Source: an uncultured Flavobacteriaceae bacterium (lineage in GTDB: Bacteria > Bacteroidota > Bacteroidia > Flavobacteriales > Flavobacteriaceae). Taken from it: a DNA stretch of 64,000 nt. Under the pieces are notes generated by a model. The model searched no databases, had not been told where the DNA came from, and saw nothing but the letters and a program-made list of their open reading frames with translations. Shown piece after piece: positions 1 to 8,119 of the stretch; position 1 is the first letter of the stretch, and each line of letters begins with the position of its first letter. Location: positions 106,361 through 170,360 of the forward strand of contig CANMFO010000008.1 in NCBI GenBank assembly GCA_947497245.1. The letters run 5' to 3'. The translations under genes and the position numbers were made by a program.

Positions 1-179
1 AAGAAGCGCGGACCATGGGCCCATGGTCAGAGATCCTGGCGCAGGGACGTCCCTTTGAAATACCACGACCTTGATCTCCAGGTGTTGGAGCGGCAGATCT
101 CCCAGTTTTCATTTCCCCTTCCGCATTTCGTTTGTCATGGAGCCCGATTGTTACGCCTCATTTTGTACTTTAGCACCCT
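1..179. other. Left-edge stretch with no supportable gene
   Basis: Short frames are open to the left edge on both strands, but none has a recognisable product, so I call no gene here. A frame on the + strand ending with a TGA near position 75 could be the C-terminus of a gene lying outside the window. The one structured element is a perfect 18-bp palindrome, GACCATGGGCCCATGGTC, at 11-28. Confidence 0.4.
11..28. repeat. Perfect 18-bp palindrome
   Basis: GACCATGGGCCCATGGTC is its own reverse complement. The flanking bases (G at 10, A at 29) do not extend it. It could be a dyad protein-binding site or a chance restriction-site-rich palindrome. There is no T-run next to it, so it is not a normal terminator. 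Confidence 0.5.
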
Positions 180-989
180 ATGGGAATATTTAAGGAAAAC
201 CCCTTTGGTCATATTTTGTTTCTGAAGAAATGGCTCATCCGTATCTTGGGGGTCGTCACGCATGCCCGCTACAAGCAGTTCAACAGATTGGAGATAGAGG
301 GTTCGCAAGTGATCCGGGAACTGCCCGGTACCAATGTCCTCTTCGTCAGTAACCACCAGACATACTTTGCCGATGTAGTGGCCATGTTCCATGTGTTCAA
401 CGCCTCTTTAAAGGGGAGGGACGACAGCATTCGAAACCTGGGGTATTTGTGGAACCCCAAATTGAACCTGTACTACGTGGCCGCTGCGGAGACCATGAAG
501 AAAAGTCTATTGACCAAGATATTGGCCTACGCCGGATCGATCAGTGTGGAACGTACCTGGCGTTCCGAGGGCAAGGATATCAACAGACAGGTGAAAATGA
601 GCGATATCTCGAATATTGGGACAGCGCTGCACGATGGTTGGGTAATTACCTTTCCCCAGGGAACCACCACCCCATGGAAACCCTTGCGCAAGGGTACGGC
701 GCATATCATTAAAAAGTACAAGCCCATTGTGGTGCCGGTCGTAATCGACGGTTTTCGTCGCTCATTTGACAAAAAAGGACTTCGGATCAAGAAAAAGGGA
801 ATCCTTCAATCCATGGTGATCAAGGAACCTTTGGAGATCGACTATGAAAATGAGTCCTTCGATGCCATCATTGAAAAGCTGGAATACGCCATAGAACAGC
901 ATCCTTCATTTCTTAAGGTAATCTCCCAAAAGGAACTCTTGGCCTTCGAGGAGGAGAACAAGATGCGAAAATGGCGAAAACAGACTTAG
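180..989 (+). CDS. 1-acyl-sn-glycerol-3-phosphate acyltransferase-like protein (PlsC/LPLAT family)
   Basis: A 269-residue lysophospholipid acyltransferase-fold protein, expected to move an acyl chain from acyl-ACP or acyl-CoA to a lysophospholipid-like acceptor at the inner membrane. Seen: the acceptor motif SNHQTYFAD at about residues 57-65 and a second block FPQGT at about 158 that corresponds to FPEGTRS of PlsC. The spacing from catalytic His59 to the next Asp65 is H-X5-D instead of the classical H-X4-D, and the usual Glu of FPEG is Gln. The fold call is firm. The substrate is open, and it may be an ornithine- or amino-lipid acyltransferase rather than the housekeeping PlsC. It stands alone, convergent with the next gene. 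Confidence 0.8.
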   Translation: MGIFKENPFGHILFLKKWLIRILGVVTHARYKQFNRLEIEGSQVIRELPGTNVLFVSNHQTYFADVVAMFHVFNASLKGRDDSIRNLGYLWNPKLNLYYVAAAETMKKSLLTKILAYAGSISVERTWRSEGKDINRQVKMSDISNIGTALHDGWVITFPQGTTTPWKPLRKGTAHIIKKYKPIVVPVVIDGFRRSFDKKGLRIKKKGILQSMVIKEPLEIDYENESFDAIIEKLEYAIEQHPSFLKVISQKELLAFEEENKMRKWRKQT

Positions 990-1030
990 CCCCTCTTTTT
1001 AAGCCTTTCCGGAATCCGTTGCCGGGGTCC

Positions 1031-1684
1031 TTAGACTTCGAGCCTTTTCAGTTCGTGATAGTTCTTTTTCAATTTCCGCAACAGGAGGCCATAGAGCAAA
1101 AAGTAGACCGCCCCTATTACCAGGGTCATCAGTACGCCCAGGATTCCCACGGCGACCATCAGGCTCATCTTTAACCTTTCAGGAGCGATGTCGTCCTTGC
1201 CATTTTGGGCCATTTCCTCCATTAGGGGCATGAAATCGTTGTTCTGGTAAATTCCCAGTAAGACCATCATTACGGTGACCAAAATCATGGAAAGGGAAAA
1301 GACGACGTAGTACTTCACCGTCCGGCGGGTCTTTATGATCTTACGCATCAAACTTTTGGCATCATCCAAAACGGATATTTCCCGGTACCGCTTATAAAAC
1401 AAGTAGATGAAATAGGCCAGGACCGCATAGTAGAAGATCGAAACCCTCAGGTAGTAGCGGTTAAAGGCCGTGTTTTCATAAATGCTCAGCCCGTCGCGCA
1501 TGGAAGGTAACAGGTACAACAAATTGGGAAGTATGATTTCCAGAATACTGATGATCAATATCCACTTAACAATGGAAGAAGATTTCTTCCAAAGCATGTT
1601 ATGGATTTCGTCATAGGACAGTTTGGGATGCTGATCGTCCCGTTTTTGCCAATCTTTTTTAAGTAGTTCCAGTTCGTCCATCAT
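1031..1684 (-). CDS. Four-helix membrane protein, partner of the adjacent ECF sigma factor
   Basis: A 217-residue protein I cannot assign to a named family. It has a soluble, charged N-terminal stretch of about 35 residues, then four predicted transmembrane segments (around residues 35-60, 80-105, 115-140 and 175-205). Its start lies 6 nt after the stop of the ECF sigma gene, so the two are almost certainly co-transcribed. By position it is a candidate membrane-bound anti-sigma or sensor protein, although it shows no zinc-binding anti-sigma motif (HxxxCxxC). The cytoplasmic N-terminus would be the likely sigma-binding part. That role is inference from context only. Confidence 0.65.
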   Translation of the reverse strand: MMDELELLKKDWQKRDDQHPKLSYDEIHNMLWKKSSSIVKWILIISILEIILPNLLYLLPSMRDGLSIYENTAFNRYYLRVSIFYYAVLAYFIYLFYKRYREISVLDDAKSLMRKIIKTRRTVKYYVVFSLSMILVTVMMVLLGIYQNNDFMPLMEEMAQNGKDDIAPERLKMSLMVAVGILGVLMTLVIGAVYFLLYGLLLRKLKKNYHELKRLEV

Positions 1685-1690
1685 TATTGA

Positions 1691-2185
1691 CTATGGATTT
1701 AGTATGGTTCTTAATTTTGTCTTGATGCGGTTCATTTTCACCCGGGCATTTACCTCACTGATCCCTAGGGTCTCCGATATTTCCGCATAGTCCTTGTCCT
1801 CTAGGTACAAAAAGACCAGGGCCTTGTCAATATCCCCCAATTGCTTTACCGCATTGTACATCAGCTTTAGCTGCTGTTCCTCGGTCTCATCGTATTCGTC
1901 GGCTTTAATTTTAAAAATTACCGATTCATAGTCCTGCGTCTGGATGCTCCTTTTCGATTTTCGGTACAAAGTAATGGCCGTGTTCAATGCGACACGGTAC
2001 ATCCAAGTACTGAATTTACTTTCGCTGCGAAACTTGGGGTAGGCTTTCCATAACTGTATGGTGATCTCCTGAAAAAGGTCGTTGTGCGCCTCCCTGTTGT
2101 TCGTGTACAGCGTACACACCTTGTGAACAATGTTTTGGTTGTTCTCAAGTTCTGTCACAAATTGATGCTCCAGTTCTTTGTTCAC
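1691..2185 (-). CDS. RNA polymerase sigma factor, ECF subfamily
   Basis: A 164-residue sigma-70 family protein with only regions 2 and 4, the ECF layout. Region 2 is seen around LFQEITIQLWKAYPKF, followed by the -10 recognition helix ending in STWMYRVALN. Region 4 carries a helix-turn-helix around YAEISETLGISEVNARVKM. The start codon is GTG (2185-2183). The membrane protein just downstream is its probable partner. Upstream lies an element, CTTTAATTTTT followed 10 nt later by GTAACAA, which recurs before the second ECF sigma gene of this window and may be an autoregulated promoter. The target regulon cannot be read from the sequence. Confidence 0.93.
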   Translation of the reverse strand: MNKELEHQFVTELENNQNIVHKVCTLYTNNREAHNDLFQEITIQLWKAYPKFRSESKFSTWMYRVALNTAITLYRKSKRSIQTQDYESVIFKIKADEYDETEEQQLKLMYNAVKQLGDIDKALVFLYLEDKDYAEISETLGISEVNARVKMNRIKTKLRTILNP

Positions 2186-2231
2186 GTATGGGTTGGTAAG
2201 TGTTTTTAGGTTAGTATACCGTTAGATGCAT

Positions 2232-2259
2232 TTGTTACGATCGAAATGAAAAATTAAAG
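2232..2259 (-). promoter_or_regulatory. Candidate ECF-type promoter element upstream of the first sigma factor
   Basis: On the minus strand CTTTAATTTTT is followed after 10 nt by GTAACAA, ending about 46 nt before the GTG start. Nearly the same pair of blocks, with a 12-nt gap, lies about 40 nt before the start of the ECF sigma gene at 60088. Shared sequence and position suggest a common regulatory site. No -10 element is clear. Confidence 0.4.
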
Positions 2260-2381
2260 TTCGGGAATCATGGATAAAAATCCTACCCTTGGGCCCAAAA
2301 CCGGCGGAAAGGTTTTTGAAACGGATATTTGAATTGGTTTTTAAATAGTACGAAAACCCGTATTCTTCTGGTGTGATGCGC

Positions 2382-2399
2382 TAGCTTTGTTTAATTTTG
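2382..2399 (+). promoter_or_regulatory. Two overlapping candidate -7 boxes before the NADH dehydrogenase gene
   Basis: TAGCTTTG (2382-2389) and TAATTTTG (2392-2399) both match the Bacteroidota -7 consensus TAnnTTTG, and the second lies 17 nt before the ATG at 2417. I see no well-spaced TTG (-33) for either, so this is a partial match. Confidence 0.4.
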
Positions 2400-2416
2400 G
2401 AACATAATTATATACT

Positions 2417-3706
2417 ATGAACATTCCCAAATCCAGCTATCCGAGGATCGTGATCATCGGGGGCGGTTTCGGCGGTATTTCACTCGCTAAAAAACTCAGT
2501 AAAAAAGAAGTTCAGGTAGTCCTTTTGGACAAGCACAACTATCACACCTTCCAACCCTTGTTGTACCAGGTTTCAACAGGAGGGCTGGAGCCCGACTCCA
2601 TTGCCTATCCAATTCGCAAAGTATTGAAGGATTACCCCAATTTTTATTTTAGGCTGGCGCATGTCGAGAAGGTCGATGCGGACCAAAAGCGGCTGCAAAC
2701 CGATATAGGCCCTCTTGCCTATGATCACTTGGTCCTGGCCACGGGTTCCGAGACCAATTTTTTTGGCAATGCCGAAATTGAACGGAACGGCATGGCGATG
2801 AAATCCATTCCGCAATCCCTGAACCTCCGCAGCTTGATCCTGGAGAATTTTGAGCAAGCACTTTTGACCGATGACCTACACGAACGTGACGCCTTGATGA
2901 ACTTTGTGATTGTCGGCGGAGGGCCTACGGGAGTGGAATTGGCAGGGGCCTTGGCGGAGATTAAAAAGGGGATTCTGCCGAAAGATTACCCCGATCTCGA
3001 CACGCGCCGGGCACAGATCAACCTGGTGCAGGCCAGTGACCGCATCCTCCAAGAAATGAGTACGAACGCTTCAAAAAAGGCAGAAGATTTTCTGGAAGGC
3101 CTAGGGGTACAGATCTGGAAAAATATCAGGGTTACGGGCTATGATGGAAAGCGGGTGAGTACCCAGACCGACCTTACCTTCGAATCGGCCGCCCTGATAT
3201 GGGCCGCGGGGGTGAAGGCAGCGCTCGTGAATGGCTTGGAGGCGAAAGAACTTTTGGTTCAGGGAAGGCTCAAGGTCAACGAATTTAACCAACTGGAGGG
3301 CCATCCCGATATTTTTGCCATAGGTGATGTGGCCTGTATGGTCTCGGAAGGCTCACCGCACGGCCACCCCATGATGGCCCAGCCCGCGATACAGCAAGGG
3401 AAAAACCTTGGAGAGAACCTCGTACGCCTATTGGATGGAAAACCGTTAAGACCATTTACCTACCACGACAAGGGAAGCATGGCCACTGTAGGCCGGAACA
3501 AGGCAGTCGTTGACCTGCCCAAGTTTAGGTTTCAAGGTGTGTTCGCCTGGTTCGTTTGGATGTTTGTGCACCTTTTTTTCCTGATCGGGTTCAGGAACCG
3601 GGTAGTGGTATTTGTCAACTGGGTCTACAACTATGTCCGTTTTGATCGGGAAGCACGGTTGATCATCAGGCCCTTTAAGAAGGACTATAGTGCTTTTAAG
3701 CGCTAG
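2417..3706 (+). CDS. ndh: Type II NADH:quinone oxidoreductase (NAD(P)/FAD-dependent oxidoreductase)
   Basis: A 429-residue two-Rossmann flavoprotein. Family role: it oxidises NADH and passes electrons to menaquinone at the inner membrane without pumping protons. Seen: the FAD-binding GGGFGGISLAKKL at about residues 15-27, the DKHNYHTFQPLLYQV stretch typical of NDH-2, the NAD-binding GGGPTGVELAGALAE at about 168-182, and an AIGDVA block near 300. The hydrophobic C-terminal stretch at about 375-405 is where NDH-2 enzymes sit in the membrane. It is convergent with the GH13 gene, and both stop codons come from one shared CTAG palindrome (3703-3706). A sulfide:quinone reductase is less likely, because the expected cysteines are not seen. 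Confidence 0.9.
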   Translation: MNIPKSSYPRIVIIGGGFGGISLAKKLSKKEVQVVLLDKHNYHTFQPLLYQVSTGGLEPDSIAYPIRKVLKDYPNFYFRLAHVEKVDADQKRLQTDIGPLAYDHLVLATGSETNFFGNAEIERNGMAMKSIPQSLNLRSLILENFEQALLTDDLHERDALMNFVIVGGGPTGVELAGALAEIKKGILPKDYPDLDTRRAQINLVQASDRILQEMSTNASKKAEDFLEGLGVQIWKNIRVTGYDGKRVSTQTDLTFESAALIWAAGVKAALVNGLEAKELLVQGRLKVNEFNQLEGHPDIFAIGDVACMVSEGSPHGHPMMAQPAIQQGKNLGENLVRLLDGKPLRPFTYHDKGSMATVGRNKAVVDLPKFRFQGVFAWFVWMFVHLFFLIGFRNRVVVFVNWVYNYVRFDREARLIIRPFKKDYSAFKR

Positions 3707-5403
3707 CGAAGTACATAAACGCAGGCTTGATAGGGCATCAGTTCGAATACGTTTCCCCCGGTATGTGCCCTATGGCCGTCGTTTGAAATGAGCAGGTCCG
3801 CCCGGTCAAATTCAATTTCCCCGAGCACAATGGTCGACTTTTTATCCGTAAAACCCAATATCACCAGATACCGTTCCCGATCCAGGGTACGGGTATAGGC
3901 GTAAATATCCTCATTATTTTGCTGCAGCAGGCGGTAAGATCCGTAGATCAGCCCAAGATGTTGCTTGCGAATATGGACCATTTTCCTGAAATGGTTCAAC
4001 ACCGAATTCGGATCGTTTTCCTGAGAGGCCACATTGATACCGTTGGTATGGTTCCCATTGACCCGAAGCCAGGGCCGTTGCTTAGAAAATCCCGCATTTT
4101 TACTGCCATCCCATTGCATGGGTGTCCGGGCATTGTCCCGGCTGGCATCCTTTTCGTTCAAAAGGAAGGCCTCCAAATCCCCTCCTTCCCTTTTAAGGGT
4201 TTGGTACCGGTTCAGGGTGTTGATGTCGCGGTACTCCGAAATACGGTCAAATTCAATGTTCGTCATCCCAATCTCTTCCCCGTAATAAAAGTACGGCGTA
4301 CCCCGCATGGTCAGTAAAAAGGTCTGCAACATGGTGGCTGAATGATGCCAGTTTGCCTCCGAATCGTCGCCCCATCGGCTGACGCTCCTCGGAAAATCGT
4401 GGTTGTTCAGGAACATACTGCCCCAGCCTTTTTGCGCAAAGGCGGCATCCCAGTCGCTATGTATTTTTTTGAACTCGCTGAGTTTCCACTTATCCTTCCG
4501 CATCAAGAAGACCTCTTTTTCCTCACGATCCAAGGCCATAAGGTCAAAGTGGAAGAACATATTGAGTTCCTTACGGTCCTCATCCACAAAATCCAGTGCC
4601 TTGTCCAGGCCAATACCGGGCGCTTCGCCAACGGTCATGACGTCATAGCGGTCCAATACTTCCGTATGCATTTCATGCAGGTATTCATGTAGTTTTGGGC
4701 CATTGGAGTAGAAGGAGACAAAATCACCTTCATATTCACTTGGAAGTTCGGGATAATCCGTGTCCTTCGAAATAAAGGAGATGACGTCCATTCGGAAGCC
4801 ATCGACTCCCTTGTCGAACCAAAACTTCATGATATCGTACACCTCCTTGCGCACTTTGGGATTCTCCCATTTCAGATCGGGCTGTTTTTCCGAAAAGCTA
4901 TGTAGGTAGTAGGCATCGGTCCGTTCGTCATAATTCCAGGCGTCGCCCTCCACATCAAAATAACTCCAGCGTTTAGGGGGTGTCCCCTTTTCGGCAGGCC
5001 ACCAGTGGTAATAGTCCCTATAGGCGCTGTTTCTGGACTTTCGTGATTCCAAGAACCAATTGTGCTCATCACTGCTGTGGTTTACCACCAAATCCATGAC
5101 CAATTTCAATCCCCGCTCCCGTATCCCGGCAAGCAGCAGGTCAAAGTCCTCCATGGTTCCAAATTCGGGCATGATGCCACGATAGTCCGCTATGTCGTAT
5201 CCGTTGTCATCATTGGGGGAGGCATAGACCGGATTCAGCCAAATGATATCGATTCCCAGACTTTTGATATAATCCAGTCGTTCGACGATTCCCCGTAGAT
5301 CGCCAATGCCGTTGCCCGTACTATCCTGAAAACTTCTGGGATAGATTTGGTAGACAACCCCTTCTTTCCACCATTTGCGGTTCGTTACGCGGTGCATAGT
5401 CAA
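3703..5403 (-). CDS. GH13 alpha-glucosidase, oligo-1,6-glucosidase (isomaltase)-like
   Basis: A 566-residue TIM-barrel glucosidase that removes glucose from the non-reducing end of short alpha-glucans. All GH13 blocks are visible: DLVVNHSS (104-111), QPDLKWENP (174-182), GFRMDVIS with nucleophile Asp206, VGEAPG with acid/base Glu260, and NNHD with Asp336. The residue after the nucleophile is Val207. In characterised members of this subfamily Val points to alpha-1,6 linkages and Thr to alpha-1,4, so isomaltase-type specificity is inferred. No signal peptide is seen, so it is probably cytoplasmic. It lies 41 kb from the GlgE operon, with which it could cooperate. The start is either this ATG or one two codons downstream. 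Confidence 0.92.
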   Translation of the reverse strand: MTMHRVTNRKWWKEGVVYQIYPRSFQDSTGNGIGDLRGIVERLDYIKSLGIDIIWLNPVYASPNDDNGYDIADYRGIMPEFGTMEDFDLLLAGIRERGLKLVMDLVVNHSSDEHNWFLESRKSRNSAYRDYYHWWPAEKGTPPKRWSYFDVEGDAWNYDERTDAYYLHSFSEKQPDLKWENPKVRKEVYDIMKFWFDKGVDGFRMDVISFISKDTDYPELPSEYEGDFVSFYSNGPKLHEYLHEMHTEVLDRYDVMTVGEAPGIGLDKALDFVDEDRKELNMFFHFDLMALDREEKEVFLMRKDKWKLSEFKKIHSDWDAAFAQKGWGSMFLNNHDFPRSVSRWGDDSEANWHHSATMLQTFLLTMRGTPYFYYGEEIGMTNIEFDRISEYRDINTLNRYQTLKREGGDLEAFLLNEKDASRDNARTPMQWDGSKNAGFSKQRPWLRVNGNHTNGINVASQENDPNSVLNHFRKMVHIRKQHLGLIYGSYRLLQQNNEDIYAYTRTLDRERYLVILGFTDKKSTIVLGEIEFDRADLLISNDGHRAHTGGNVFELMPYQACVYVLR

Positions 5404-5628
5404 GAATTAGGCGCTAAATATATCAATTCCAAGAGGAAGAAAACAGCTTTTGGAAGCTTTAAGACTACTACAACGATTGCGTTTGGCGAATTTTTCCGCC
5501 TTCGCCTCAAAACTTCCATCAAGGACCGGTTCCCTTGGGGTCTTGGGTGGTTTCAGAGCGTTAAATTTTTGATAAGGGAGCAAGTGGGGTTGCCTGTTTC
5601 GGCTATCTTAGTGATACGAATTGCACCA

Positions 5629-6117
5629 ATGTTGAAAACCCCTTGCTTTCTGTACATTTTTTTATTGGCCGTTCAATTGAGCGGACAGGAACCCCCTCCG
5701 GTCGATCAAGTGGGACAACGGGGCGGGATCGAGGATTTTGCCTATCCCACCTTTTTGAATGGTGAGGTACATGCCAACTTTCTTGTTGGGTATCAAATGG
5801 ATCCCAAATTCCTGGCCCAGCTACAGGGGTTTTATGACACCTATATCTTGAAGGATGTCTTCCAAGTGCCCCTTACCGCCAAATGGTACGTTTCGGATGG
5901 ACTGTACCTTTATTCCGGGGTCCAAATGGAAATGGAGCGTGAAAAGTACGGGAGAGAAACCACCAAGCCCCGATTTCAGGTGGTCAACGGTGTGGGTTAT
6001 GAGGTCGATGCCAATTTTACCCTGGAAGCCAAACATGATCTGCAGTTCAACAAGGGCAATCTGGGCACATATGGATCTCCAAATATGTTTTCCCTAAGTG
6101 GAAAGTACAAGTTTTAG
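5629..6117 (+). CDS. Small secreted beta-rich protein, probably outer membrane
   Basis: A 162-residue protein with no family I recognise. I chose the ATG at 5629 because it begins a clear signal peptide (MLKTPCFLYIFLLAVQLSGQ) and because the longer in-frame extension upstream is of non-secretory composition. The mature part alternates hydrophobic and polar residues in short strands and ends in SLSGKYKF with a terminal Phe. A terminal aromatic residue is typical of small outer-membrane barrels in this phylum. Repeated strand-like segments (LYLYSGVQMEME, FTLEAKHDLQF) fit a porin-like or surface barrel. Function is unknown. Confidence 0.65.
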   Translation: MLKTPCFLYIFLLAVQLSGQEPPPVDQVGQRGGIEDFAYPTFLNGEVHANFLVGYQMDPKFLAQLQGFYDTYILKDVFQVPLTAKWYVSDGLYLYSGVQMEMEREKYGRETTKPRFQVVNGVGYEVDANFTLEAKHDLQFNKGNLGTYGSPNMFSLSGKYKF

Positions 6118-6148
6118 GGCGTGGGCCCGCCCGCACTGGTGGGATGAA

Positions 6149-7045
6149 TTATTTTCTGGGGTGAAACCTGTTCATCACTTCCGACAAGTGGGTCCGATCG
6201 ACATGCATGTACACTTCGGTGGTCGTGATGCTCTCATGGCCCAGCATTTGTTGTATGGCCCTAAGGTCTGCACCGTTTTCCAGCAAGTGGGTGGCAAAGG
6301 AATGTCGAAAGGTATGTGGGCTGATGTTTTTCTTCAGGCCCAAGGTTTCCGCCAATCGCTTTATTATGACAAAGACCATGGCCCGGGTCAGGCGTTTTCC
6401 CCTGCGGTTCAGGAAAAGGACATCCTCTGAACCTTTCTGTATTTTCAGCTGAACCCGAACCTCTTTCCGGTATATATCGATGTATTTTTTGTTCACCCCG
6501 CTGATGGGCACAAATCGCTGTTTGTCGCCCTTTCCCGTTACCTTGATAAAATCCTCCTCAAAGTACAGATCGGACAGTTGTAGGTTGATGAGTTCCGATA
6601 CCCTGAGGCCACAGCCATACAAGGTCTCCAACATGGCACGGTTTCGTTCGCCCTCCGGTTTGGAAAGATCGATGGCCCTGATGATATCGTTGATTTCAGA
6701 TACCGAAAGTGTATCCGGAAGTTTGCGGCCTATTTTGGGCGATTCGATCAAATCCATCGGGTTATCGGTCCTGTGGTCCTCAAAAACCAAATAGTTGAAA
6801 AAACTTTTCAAACCGGAAATCAAACGGGCCTGTGAACGCGCATTTAGGGTCTGGGCCACTTCATAGATGAACCGCTGCACCGTTTCCTTGCCGATGTCTA
6901 TAGGGGTATCGGTCAGTTGGTGTGCTTCCAGGAACAGTATCAATTTCGCTATGTCGTATGTATAATTTGAAATGGAATTGCCCGACAGTCCCCGCTCGAT
7001 TTTGAGGTAATGTTGGTAATCCCGGACCGCTTGTTGCCATTTCAT
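6149..7045 (-). CDS. xerD: Site-specific tyrosine recombinase XerD
   Basis: A 298-residue tyrosine recombinase. With XerC-type partners it resolves chromosome dimers at the dif site under FtsK control. The N-terminal SAM-like core-binding domain spans about residues 1-90 and the catalytic domain about 105-295. All catalytic residues are present: Arg148 (GLRVSEL), Lys172, His244 and Arg247 (HTFRHSF), His270 (LGHESI) and the nucleophile Tyr279 (VYMHV). Length and single-copy context favour the housekeeping Xer protein rather than an integron or phage integrase. It is divergent from the small barrel proteins, and aroQ, which I recall often sits next to xerD in this phylum, is 1.6 kb away. Confidence 0.93.
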   Translation of the reverse strand: MKWQQAVRDYQHYLKIERGLSGNSISNYTYDIAKLILFLEAHQLTDTPIDIGKETVQRFIYEVAQTLNARSQARLISGLKSFFNYLVFEDHRTDNPMDLIESPKIGRKLPDTLSVSEINDIIRAIDLSKPEGERNRAMLETLYGCGLRVSELINLQLSDLYFEEDFIKVTGKGDKQRFVPISGVNKKYIDIYRKEVRVQLKIQKGSEDVLFLNRRGKRLTRAMVFVIIKRLAETLGLKKNISPHTFRHSFATHLLENGADLRAIQQMLGHESITTTEVYMHVDRTHLSEVMNRFHPRK

Positions 7046-7354
7046 GTCCTAAAGGTAAGGCATAGCAATGTTTTTTCGATAAACTGTCTTTTCGATGAAA
7101 TACCGCTTCCCGTTCGCGTTGGAAGGTCAGAGTTTTTTATCTTTGACCCGACGGAAATAGATGTCATCGAAATTGGAAATACTTGAAGAAATGTATGGTA
7201 TTCATGCCGGGTTTTGATGAAGAAGAGCCCTTTTTTGAAGGAAAAGTCATTTGTTGGGATATCTCGCTGTTTCCTTGACAGCGCATCGGTGACAATTGGT
7301 TTTCTTCACCGTTTCAATATGCGGTCCATTGTTGAAAACTTAAAACGCCCCAAT
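7046..7354. other. 309-nt intergenic region between xerD and a barrel gene
   Basis: It holds a well-formed candidate promoter (7119-7145), then an 18-codon frame from ATG 7161 to TGA 7217, and about 140 further nt before the ATG at 7355. The short frame could be a leader peptide or chance. No RNA fold or riboswitch signature is recognised. An in-frame extension of the barrel gene back to 7214 exists but lacks a signal-peptide start. Confidence 0.5.
7119..7145 (+). promoter_or_regulatory. Candidate Bacteroidota promoter (TTG-N16-TATCTTTG)
   Basis: TTG at 7119-7121 and TATCTTTG at 7138-7145 are separated by 16 bp. The -7 box fully matches TAnnTTTG. Predicted transcription start is near 7152, giving a leader of about 200 nt before the barrel gene at 7355. 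Confidence 0.5.
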
Positions 7355-7924
7355 ATGAAAAAAGTACTCATTGCTACGGCATTTGCCCTATTAGGAATCC
7401 AATTTTCCTTGGCCCAGGTGGTTCAGGGGACCCACTCGACGACCAGTGGTGGCGATCTGCGATTTGGGGCGAAGGTGGGTTTTCTGGGTTCGGATCTTTT
7501 TGGCGATGGAATTGTGGACAATACGCCCCTCCCCGGATTTCAGTTTGGCGGAGCTGTGGAAATGCCGTTAACCGACGAACTGTACTTTGCCCCCGAGCTG
7601 TTGATCTCCTTCCAGGGCACTGGTAGCGTAGGGGACAATATTCGATTGGGATATCTTAACTTTCCGTTAATGGGCAAGTACCACATTACCGAAGAATTTG
7701 CAGCAGAGTTCGGGCCACAATTGGGATTCCTGTTTTCCGACAATCTGGATGACTTCAATCTTGAAGCGAACCCGATCGATTTGGGACTGGGAATAGGGGG
7801 TGGTTATCGAATGGATGATCATCTGTATTTCCAGTTGCGCTTCAACATGGGGTTTCTTAAGGTCATCAAAAATGTAAAGGCCCATAATGCCGCACTGCAG
7901 CTTGGGGGCATTTATTATTTTTAG
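7355..7924 (+). CDS. Outer-membrane beta-barrel protein (PorT/OmpW-like)
   Basis: A 189-residue secreted barrel protein. The ATG at 7355 is chosen because it starts a classical signal peptide (MKKVLIATAFALLGIQFSLAQ); the in-frame extension upstream to 7214 does not. The mature protein shows the alternating aromatic/Gly pattern of small outer-membrane barrels: GAKVGFLGSDLFGD near the N-terminus, GKYHITEEFAAEFGPQLGFL in the middle, and QLGGIYYF at the C-terminus, ending in the expected terminal Phe. Function is unknown; relatives are usually called outer membrane beta-barrel domain proteins. A strong hairpin terminator follows at 7951-7976, so it is a single-gene unit. Confidence 0.75.
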   Translation: MKKVLIATAFALLGIQFSLAQVVQGTHSTTSGGDLRFGAKVGFLGSDLFGDGIVDNTPLPGFQFGGAVEMPLTDELYFAPELLISFQGTGSVGDNIRLGYLNFPLMGKYHITEEFAAEFGPQLGFLFSDNLDDFNLEANPIDLGLGIGGGYRMDDHLYFQLRFNMGFLKVIKNVKAHNAALQLGGIYYF

Positions 7925-7950
7925 GCCATGTTCGGCGTAGAACGTATTGG

Positions 7951-7976
7951 AACAGTACCGCTTGGTGCTGTTTTTT
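7951..7976 (+). terminator. Rho-independent terminator after the first barrel gene
   Basis: A 9-bp stem, AACAGTACC/GGTGCTGTT (one T-G wobble), with loop GCTT (7960-7963), runs into six T residues (7971-7976). It lies 27 nt after the stop codon of the 7355-7924 gene. Confidence 0.8.
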
Positions 7977-8083
7977 GTTGATAAACCCGTTCGGTTTTTC
8001 CCAAAAAATGAAACACAATTGGCTTCCCACAACCATTTTGGGCCGTTTGGCAACAAAAATATGGGCTTTTTGGGCGAACCTTC

Positions 8084-8091
8084 TAGTTTTG
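8084..8091 (+). promoter_or_regulatory. Candidate -7 box TAGTTTTG before the second barrel gene
   Basis: It matches TAnnTTTG and would start transcription near 8098, about 22 nt before the ATG at 8120. No TTG at the standard spacing is seen, so only half of the promoter is supported. Confidence 0.4.
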
Positions 8092-8119
8092 TTCTCCAAA
8101 CCAACTAAAGTCATTACGG

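Noticed and set aside
1..110. Minus-strand frame starting near position 110 and open to the left edge
   Set aside because: About 36 codons, basic and Gly/Arg-rich, with no motif or promoter. Too little to call a gene.
6118..6148. GC-rich hairpin GGGCG-N6-CGCCC between the small barrel gene and xerD
   Set aside because: Only a 5-bp stem and no T-run on either strand, so a terminator is not supported.
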